Shown here piece after piece: positions 1 to 5,064 of a DNA stretch of 7,548 nucleotides (within the stretch, counting starts at the first letter, position 1; each line of letters begins with the position of its first letter). The notes beneath the pieces are model-generated. The model was not told the origin of the DNA. It searched no databases and was given only the letters and a program-made list of their open reading frames with translations. Source of the DNA: Cytophagia bacterium (GTDB taxonomy: Bacteria; Bacteroidota; Bacteroidia; Cytophagales; Cyclobacteriaceae); contig JABXIP010000078.1 of assembly GCA_013373005.1 (NCBI GenBank), positions 1-7,548 of the forward strand. Direction: 5' to 3'. Made by a program: the position numbers and the translations under genes.

Positions 1-1151
1 AAATTCATAAAGTTGATGCAAGCCAATAGCAGTACAAAAACACCAATTACACCATAGAGTCGAACGAATTTCAATTCATTGCTCAATACTTGCTTTCCGT
101 CCTTCCATTCTGATCTTAGGTGCCAGTCTTTCATGGGATGGAGAAACAAGGTTTGACCTGATTCTTTGGCCCAATCGTCATAATGACCCTTTACTTTTTC
201 AGCAATGAGCGATGATAGCTGATTTTGATCAACATGCTGAGCTAGTTTCACATAAACATCAATATTGTAATTGTTCCACACATTGAAAGCTTCGGGTGTT
301 TCTCCAAGTAATAGTGATAGGCGAGAGAAGAAGGTGGCGTTACTGAATTTCGAGTTTTTAGGAAGATCCTTATAAACTCCACCCACCAAGAGGTCAGCAG
401 AAGAATTGATCTGAACGTTCTTTCCTAAGGGATTTTCATCGTCAAATAGTTTTTTGGATAAGGATTCTGAAAGAAGAATTGACCTTTTCTCCTTGAGTCC
501 TTCAGTCGTTCCATAAATCATTTCTAGCCCTAATACTTCAGGCCCTTCTGGTTGAAGAAAAACTCCTATTTCACGGAATTTTAATTCCCCATTACCTACC
601 ACCGGAGCCTGCGTTCTCGACCTGACCATAAAGAGGGTTTCTATCTGATCGGGAAAGGATTCTCTGATGAGCGTACCCATACCTGTGGTGAGTGAATTAC
701 TTACTGAAACACCTCCCTCTCCATTATCCTCGGCCCGTAGCACCTGAGCAATTTGCTCGTAGTTTTTGTGATACTTGTTATAATTAAGCTCGTCCTGAAC
801 CCAGAGACCGATAAGCATAGCAACTACCATTCCCATGGCGAGGCCTCCAATATTGATAAATGAATAGCCTTTGTTTTTGAGCATATGTCGATAGCTCACT
901 TTAAAGTTGTGATTGATCATAGTGTTTGAGTTTTTGAATTTGAAGAAGCGAAAAGCAAACGGACGCAGGTAGTTAATGACCTGAAACCAATAGTTGCGCC
1001 TTGCTTTTCGGGTTGAATGTGTTGTTAATGTTGAGTAAAATTTTTCATCCAAATCTCCCAAAACCTCTTCTGCCAGTTCATCTTTCAGGAACCAGAGTAG
1101 TAGCTTTTCAGCTAGCCGGGGTGGGGTGATATGGTTTTTAGTGTCTTTCAT
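1..1151 (-). CDS. MacB/FtsX-type ABC transporter permease with N-terminal prefix domain (3' end outside window)
   Basis: The frame is open from ATG at 1151 to the left edge, giving the first 383 residues. Residues 1-77 are a soluble prefix containing PPRLAEKLLLWFLKDEL (10-26) and EEVLGDLDEKF (28-38), followed by a basic stretch (STRKARR) and LRPFAFRFF. This matches my recollection of the 'permease prefix domain 2' found on Bacteroidota FtsX-like transporters. TM1 is near 97-117 (INIGGLAMGMVVAMLIGLW), followed by a MacB_PCD-like extracytoplasmic domain to about residue 355 with the typical ILLSESLSKKLF and NPLGKNVQI segments. The visible part ends in LLLACINFMN, the beginning of the first FtsX domain. 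A complete relative would be about 800-880 residues. I chose ATG 1151 over the internal Met78 (918-920) because the prefix is family-like and the frame is clean. It lies 121 bases after padR on the same strand, so it is probably co-transcribed and PadR-controlled. The substrate is unknown and no ATPase gene is visible. Confidence 0.9.
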   Translation of the reverse strand, partial: MKDTKNHITPPRLAEKLLLWFLKDELAEEVLGDLDEKFYSTLTTHSTRKARRNYWFQVINYLRPFAFRFFKFKNSNTMINHNFKVSYRHMLKNKGYSFINIGGLAMGMVVAMLIGLWVQDELNYNKYHKNYEQIAQVLRAEDNGEGGVSVSNSLTTGMGTLIRESFPDQIETLFMVRSRTQAPVVGNGELKFREIGVFLQPEGPEVLGLEMIYGTTEGLKEKRSILLSESLSKKLFDDENPLGKNVQINSSADLLVGGVYKDLPKNSKFSNATFFSRLSLLLGETPEAFNVWNNYNIDVYVKLAQHVDQNQLSSLIAEKVKGHYDDWAKESGQTLFLHPMKDWHLRSEWKDGKQVLSNELKFVRLYGVIGVFVLLLACINFMN

Positions 1152-1158
1152 TGTTTTT

Positions 1159-1254
1159 CGTCACTGCGAGGCACGAAGCAGTCCCCCAATACCGAGTGAG
1201 ACATTGCTTCGTCACAATCTTCTGCTGTCGCGAAGTTTGTTTCTCGCAGTGACG
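1159..1254. repeat. REP-like palindromic repeat in the padR-permease spacer
   Basis: The ends are a perfect 12-base inverted repeat: CGTCACTGCGAG at 1159-1170 and CTCGCAGTGACG at 1243-1254. Inside is a second inverted pair, ACGAAGCA (1173-1180) and TGCTTCGT (1205-1212). An alternative pairing, CTTCG (1207-1211) with CGAAG (1231-1235), is also possible. The sequence resembles the widespread 'CGTCATTGCGAGG..ACGAAGCAATC' type of intergenic bacterial repeat, recognised from memory and not searched. Read on the minus strand, the element's end is followed by AAAAACA and then the permease ATG at 1151. It may therefore affect co-transcription or translation initiation of the permease. Confidence 0.75.
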
Positions 1255-1272
1255 TTATGTGATGCAGGGCGT

Positions 1273-1614
1273 TCAAAAATTAAACTTCAAATTCCCAGCA
1301 AACGAAGGGTACTGATTCCAAAGCGACATTTTAAAATCTCTTGAGTCCTGTAAGGCTTTTTCACCCGCTGCCGTAATGGTGTAAATCCGTTTTCTCCGGC
1401 CTCCTCGCTCAGCGGTAGATTCACCCATGGCTGATTTAAGGAAGCCTTTCTCAGACAATCTGTTGAGAGTAGAGTGAACTGCTCCGATGGAAACAGCCCG
1501 TTCTGTTTGGCTTTCAAACTTCTCTGCAATTTTGAAGGCATAAGCTTCTTTATCCAGTATTCCGACTAGCAGAAGTAGAACCTCTTCAAAGTCTCCAAGT
1601 TTAGTTTCTTTCAT
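1273..1614 (-). CDS. PadR-family transcriptional repressor
   Basis: A 113-residue protein that fits the PadR winged helix-turn-helix family. An N-terminal helix (LGDFEEVLLLLVGIL, 6-20) is followed by EAYAFKIAEKFE (about 23-34), the recognition-helix region VSIGAVHSTLNRLSEKGFL (about 41-59), and a wing with GGRRKRIYTITAAGEKAL (about 71-88). The C-terminal helix is very short, as in the small PadR subfamily-2-like proteins, so it probably dimerises through a compact interface. These proteins are soluble DNA-binding repressors, often regulating their own gene and an adjacent transporter. It is the first gene of a likely two-gene unit with the prefix-domain permease downstream, and it is divergent from the exported propeller gene. 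A symmetric operator-like repeat begins 3 bases upstream of its ATG (1614), which supports this start and autoregulation. The effector is unknown. Confidence 0.92.
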   Translation of the reverse strand: MKETKLGDFEEVLLLLVGILDKEAYAFKIAEKFESQTERAVSIGAVHSTLNRLSEKGFLKSAMGESTAERGGRRKRIYTITAAGEKALQDSRDFKMSLWNQYPSFAGNLKFNF

Positions 1615-1616
1615 AA

Positions 1617-1677
1617 CATACTAAATTGTAGAACAAATGTAGGGTATTAAAATTTATATGTTCTACTTTTTAGTAAG
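1617..1677. promoter_or_regulatory. Putative PadR operator (long inverted repeat)
   Basis: Arm A is CATACTAAATTGTAGAACA (1617-1635). Arm B is TGTTCTACTTTTTAGTAAG (1659-1677). The reverse complement of A matches B at 16 of 19 positions, with perfect cores GTAGAACA/TGTTCTAC and TACTAAA/TTTAGTA. The core centres are about 31 bases apart, roughly three helical turns, so both arms would face the same side of the DNA. The arms flank the -7 element of padR, and arm A overlaps the likely transcription start and leader. This arrangement fits two dimer sites of an autorepressor. The assignment to this PadR protein is inference from position and symmetry. Confidence 0.6.
1634..1641 (-). promoter_or_regulatory. 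Bacteroidota-type -7 element of padR
   Basis: On the minus strand this reads TACATTTG, a perfect match to the Bacteroidota -7 consensus TAnnTTTG. It ends 19 bases upstream of the padR ATG, implying a very short leader of roughly 10-15 bases. No TTTG -33 element is seen at the expected spacing; that position is occupied by arm B of the inverted repeat. The promoter may therefore be weak or may have traded its -33 box for an operator. Confidence 0.45.
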
Positions 1678-1771
1678 AAATATTAAATCAACTTTGATTT
1701 GTCCGATTTGCTATTTCTTTGGTCGGCTGCCATTCAGAGAAAACTTTTCAATCCATACCAACCCTATCAGC

Positions 1772-1780
1772 TATATTTAG
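1772..1780 (+). promoter_or_regulatory. Weak candidate -7 element for the propeller gene
   Basis: TATATTTAG resembles TAnnTTTG except that the terminal G position is A. It lies 22 bases upstream of the ATG at 1803, which would give a short leader. There is no clear TTTG at -33 spacing, only a T-rich CTTTTCA near 1744-1750. The rest of the divergent region (1678-1771) holds several TTTG words but no other convincing promoter or RNA element. Confidence 0.25.
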
Positions 1781-1802
1781 GCTCATTCCATAAATATCTC
1801 AG

Positions 1803-4800
1803 ATGAACTCAATCAAACAGTTTTTATCCTTATGCCTATTCTTTTTGGCAATTGGTATTCAGGCTCAAACAGACCTCTCATTGTTCGAAACCATGAAGCC
1901 ACGTTCCATTGGCCCTGCCGGAATGTCGGGTAGGGTTACCGCAATAGATGTGGTAAGGCACAACCGAAACGTCATCTACATTGGCACTGCCTCTGGCGGT
2001 GTTTGGAAATCTACCAGTGCGGGGACCAGCTGGGATCCTATTTTTGACGATCAAGAGGTAGCATCTATCGGAGCTGTTAAAATAGATCCATCTAATCCGA
2101 GTGTTATTTGGGTTGGTACAGGAGAGGGGAACCCTAGAAACTCTTTGAATTCCGGTTATGGTGTTTACAGAAGCCTTGATGCCGGAAGAACCTGGCAACA
2201 TATGGGTCTGGAAAAGACTAAGAACATTCACCGAATAATTGTTCATCCTGATGACCCGAACACGGTTTGGGTCGGAGCAATAGGTTCTCCTTGGGCAGAG
2301 CATCCTGAAAGAGGTGTGTTTAAGACTACTGATGGCGGTAAAACATGGAGAAAAGTGCTTTATGATATTCCAGGAGCAGGTATTGCCGACTTGGTGATTG
2401 ATCCTACAAACCCTAATAAGCTCGTAGCGGCCATGTGGGAGCACCGAAGATGGCCTTGGTTCTTCAACTCAGGAGGACCTGCATCGGGTATTTATATCTC
2501 TCATGATGGTGGCGAAACGTGGGATAGGAAAACCTCTGAAGACGGTTTGCCAAAAGGCGATTTAGGGAGAATTGGTTTGGCTATTGCCCCTTCCATGCCT
2601 GATAGAATTTATGCTTATGTAGAGTCTAAGGAGAATGCTATTTACAGATCGGATAATGGTGGAGTAGATTGGTACAGAATCTCAAACAGAGGTGAAAGCG
2701 GTATTGGAAATCGTCCCTTTTATTACGGAGAGATTTATGTCGATCCGAAGAATGAAAATAGAGTTTATTCGATTCACACTTACGTTACCGCTAGTGAAGA
2801 TGGAGGCAAAAGCTTCGATACTTTTGTAAACCCTGGATATGTCCATGTCGACAACCACGCCTACTATATTCACCCAGACGATCCAAACTTTATTGTATTA
2901 GGAAATGATGGTGGTTTGGTACTCAGTACCGATAGAGGTGGCAGCTGGCAATATTCGGAAAACCTTCCTATTGGGCAATTCTACCATGTAAACTACGATA
3001 TGGAAACTCCATATAATGTTATGGGTGGAATGCAGGATAATGGTGCCTGGTTAGGCCCAAGTCAGCTATTGAAGCAAGGTGGAATTAGAAATAGTTATTG
3101 GGAAAGAATTGTAGGTGGAGATGGCTTTGATGTTGTTCCGGATCCTATCGATTCAAGATATGGCTACTCTTTGAGTCAAGGCGCCAATATTCAAAGATAC
3201 GATAGAGAAACTGGCGAAATGCGCGGTATTCAGCCAGAACATCCCGATGGCGTGGCACTCAGATGGAATTGGAATGCTGGTGTAAACGTGGACCCTATCG
3301 ATAAAAAGACGGTCTATCTCGGAGCTCAGTTTTTATTTAAGTCGAGCGATCATGGCTTGAACTGGGAGATCATTTCTCCAGACCTGACCACCAACAATCC
3401 TGAAAAGCAGGATCAGTTGAATACCGGTGGTTTGAACTATGATAATACTGGTGCAGAAATGCATACCACAATAACGGTAATTGAGCCAAGCCCATTAACT
3501 CAAGGGATGATCTGGGTAGGAACAGATGATGGTAATGTGCAACTAACCAGAGATGGTGGTGCGAATTGGACAAATAGTGCAGGTAAGTTCCCTGGTCTTC
3601 CTGAAGCCACCTGGGTTCAGCAGATCAAGCCAAGTACTTATGATGAGGGTACGGCCTTCGTGGTTTTCGATGATCATAGAAGGGACAACTGGTCGCCTTA
3701 CGTTTACCAAACTACCAATTATGGCAGAACATGGAAGCGCATTGTGACTGATGAAGATGTGTTTGGCTTTGCTTTGTCTTTCGTACAAGACCCAATTGAA
3801 CCTAATTTGATGTTTCTGGGAACAGAGGGTGGCCTGTATGTAAGCATGGATGGCAGTGAAACTTGGGCCAAGTGGACACATAGTTATCCAACCGTACCCA
3901 CTATGGACTTGGCTATTCATCCGAGAGAGCATGACTTAATCATCGGAACCTTCGGCAGAGCTATCTGGATTTTGGATGATATCAGACCAATTCGTGAGGC
4001 AACCACTTTGGGCATGAATAAGCTAAAGGAGGAAACGGTTCATCTCTTTGAAATTCCTGATGCCACCCATGCAATCATCGGACCTTACTGGGGTTACAGA
4101 AGTACAGGTAATGGAATGTTCTTTGGAGAGAACAAGCCCTTTAATGCCGCCATCAGTTTCTATGTGAAGGAGAAAAAGGGAAGAGTGAAGATGGAGATTT
4201 CGGATCAATCAGGAAAGATTGTCAGAACCAGATATTATGCTCCTGATGCGGGCTTAAACCGGGTTTATTGGGGATTTGAAACCGATGGTGTGAGAAGTCC
4301 TGGTTCCAGAGTTCAAACCGGAAATGAAGTAACACCGCCAAGTGGTTACGATGCTTTGCCGGGTACTTACACTGTGAAGCTTACTTATAATGGTGAGTCT
4401 TCATCACAGTCAATCAATGTTTTGAGAGATGAAAGAGTTGAAGGTTGGGATTTGGCAGCACTCGAGGAGAAGCAAGCTTTTATTGCTAAGTATTATGAGT
4501 TGAATAATGAGGTGGTGGAAGGCGTAGATCAATTGAATGAAGCTCAAGACATAGTGGGTAAAATACAGCAGCTGGATGAAGACAATGAGGAGCTTCAGAC
4601 GAAGTCGAAGGAAATGAAGCAGAAGTTAGCTGAGTTGAGAAAGTTGTTTTACGCTGAGCCTGTTCAAGGCAATAGAGGTGATGACAGCCCGATAACCAGT
4701 CAATTTAGAAATGTAAGAGGCAAGATGGGCGGAAGCTATGAGCCTGTTTCTCAAGCTGCAGAATATGCCTATGATAACTTCGTTAGAAACTGGGCCCCAG

Positions 4801-4901
4801 TGAGAGAGAAGCTCAATGGATTCTTTAGCAATGACTGGAATGAGTATAAGCGTTTTGTGGAAGGCCTCAACCTTGAATTAGTCAAAGGTTTCGGGAATTA
4901 G
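1803..4901 (+). CDS. Exported Asp-box (BNR/VPS10-sortilin-like) beta-propeller protein
   Basis: 1032 residues with a Sec signal peptide (MNSIKQFLSLCLFFLAIGIQA, cleavage probably after Ala21). No lipobox cysteine is seen, so it should be periplasmic or secreted. Eleven Asp-box-like motifs (S-x-D-x-G-x-x-W type) lie near residues 70, 124, 175, 233, 283, 331, 375, 514, 582, 637 and 681. Examples are TTDGGKTW, SHDGGETW and TRDGGANW. Together they predict one large or two stacked beta-propellers over about residues 30-730. Residues about 785-875 resemble a FlgD-type Ig fold (KMEISDQSGKIVRT ... LPGTYTVKLTYNG). Residues about 880-950 are charged and helical, probably coiled coil (EEKQAFIAKYYELNNEVVEG; EELQTKSKEMKQKLAELRK), followed by a helical tail. 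No type IX secretion C-terminal domain is evident. Relatives are often labelled 'glycosyl hydrolase' or 'VPS10 domain-containing', but I see no catalytic set to support an enzymatic call, and a binding or protein-handling role is equally possible. It is divergent from padR and convergent with the second permease. Confidence 0.9.
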   Translation: MNSIKQFLSLCLFFLAIGIQAQTDLSLFETMKPRSIGPAGMSGRVTAIDVVRHNRNVIYIGTASGGVWKSTSAGTSWDPIFDDQEVASIGAVKIDPSNPSVIWVGTGEGNPRNSLNSGYGVYRSLDAGRTWQHMGLEKTKNIHRIIVHPDDPNTVWVGAIGSPWAEHPERGVFKTTDGGKTWRKVLYDIPGAGIADLVIDPTNPNKLVAAMWEHRRWPWFFNSGGPASGIYISHDGGETWDRKTSEDGLPKGDLGRIGLAIAPSMPDRIYAYVESKENAIYRSDNGGVDWYRISNRGESGIGNRPFYYGEIYVDPKNENRVYSIHTYVTASEDGGKSFDTFVNPGYVHVDNHAYYIHPDDPNFIVLGNDGGLVLSTDRGGSWQYSENLPIGQFYHVNYDMETPYNVMGGMQDNGAWLGPSQLLKQGGIRNSYWERIVGGDGFDVVPDPIDSRYGYSLSQGANIQRYDRETGEMRGIQPEHPDGVALRWNWNAGVNVDPIDKKTVYLGAQFLFKSSDHGLNWEIISPDLTTNNPEKQDQLNTGGLNYDNTGAEMHTTITVIEPSPLTQGMIWVGTDDGNVQLTRDGGANWTNSAGKFPGLPEATWVQQIKPSTYDEGTAFVVFDDHRRDNWSPYVYQTTNYGRTWKRIVTDEDVFGFALSFVQDPIEPNLMFLGTEGGLYVSMDGSETWAKWTHSYPTVPTMDLAIHPREHDLIIGTFGRAIWILDDIRPIREATTLGMNKLKEETVHLFEIPDATHAIIGPYWGYRSTGNGMFFGENKPFNAAISFYVKEKKGRVKMEISDQSGKIVRTRYYAPDAGLNRVYWGFETDGVRSPGSRVQTGNEVTPPSGYDALPGTYTVKLTYNGESSSQSINVLRDERVEGWDLAALEEKQAFIAKYYELNNEVVEGVDQLNEAQDIVGKIQQLDEDNEELQTKSKEMKQKLAELRKLFYAEPVQGNRGDDSPITSQFRNVRGKMGGSYEPVSQAAEYAYDNFVRNWAPVREKLNGFFSNDWNEYKRFVEGLNLELVKGFGN

Positions 4902-4931
4902 GGTTTTATCCAAAGCTATGTGCTATAGTTG

Positions 4932-5057
4932 AAGGCAGCTCAATGGTTGTTTTAACGTCACCCTGAACTTGTTTCAGGGTCTATAACGACTGATTTTAAT
5001 CAGTTAGATTCTGAAATAAATTCAGAATGACGAACTTTTATACCATTGAGCTGCCTT
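4932..5057. terminator. Nested palindrome between convergent genes, possible bidirectional terminator
   Basis: The outermost arms are a perfect 16-base inverted repeat, AAGGCAGCTCAATGGT (4932-4947) and ACCATTGAGCTGCCTT (5042-5057). It starts 31 bases after the propeller gene stop and 8 bases beyond the stop of the minus-strand permease, the usual place for a shared terminator. Neither side has a strong T tract directly after the outer stem, although TTTTAT follows the inner element on the plus strand (5036-5041). Termination is therefore a reasonable but unproven role. The interior is occupied by a separate REP-like palindrome. Confidence 0.5.
4956..5032. repeat. REP-like palindrome with three internal hairpins
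   Basis: The 27-base arms 4956-4982 and 5006-5032 are inverted copies matching at 21 of 27 positions, and all six differences are transitions. Each arm is itself a hairpin: CCCTGAA/TTCAGGG (4961-4967 with 4973-4979) and ATTCTGAA/TTCAGAAT (5008-5015 with 5021-5028). The centre is a third hairpin, ACTGATT/AATCAGT (4989-4995 with 4998-5004). CGTCA at 4956-4960 can pair with TGACG at 5028-5032. The sequence resembles the common 'GTCACCCTGAACTTGTTTCAGGGTCT' and 'AGATTCTGAAATAAATTCAGAATGACG' intergenic repeats of many bacteria. This is recognition from memory. Such elements are often spread by REP-associated Y1 transposases, none of which is in this window. Confidence 0.75.
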
Positions 5058-5064
5058 GTCCAAC

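Noticed and set aside
1159..1254. CRISPR or integron attachment site reading of the palindromes
   Set aside because: There are no regularly spaced direct repeats, no cas or integrase gene, and only one copy at each location.
1126..1344. 72-residue plus-strand reading frame beginning MIWFLVSFIVFRHCEARS
   Set aside because: It is a translation through the REP-like palindrome; RHCEARS-type peptides are a familiar artefact of this repeat. It also overlaps the start of the permease and the end of padR on the opposite strand.
3543..3932. 129-residue minus-strand reading frame and similar ones at 1878-2444 and 3370-3573
   Set aside because: They are antisense to a clearly coding gene, have no family-like features, and are best explained as shadow frames.
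1803..4901. Naming the propeller protein a glycosyl hydrolase or sialidase
   Set aside because: Asp boxes are structural motifs shared by sialidases, sortilins and many non-enzymatic propellers. No catalytic residue set could be identified by eye.
4950..5040. TTTTA at 4950-4954 and 5036-5040 as a target-site duplication around the REP-like element
   Set aside because: It is only 5 bases, AT-rich, and not directly adjacent to the arms on either side, so chance is a sufficient explanation.
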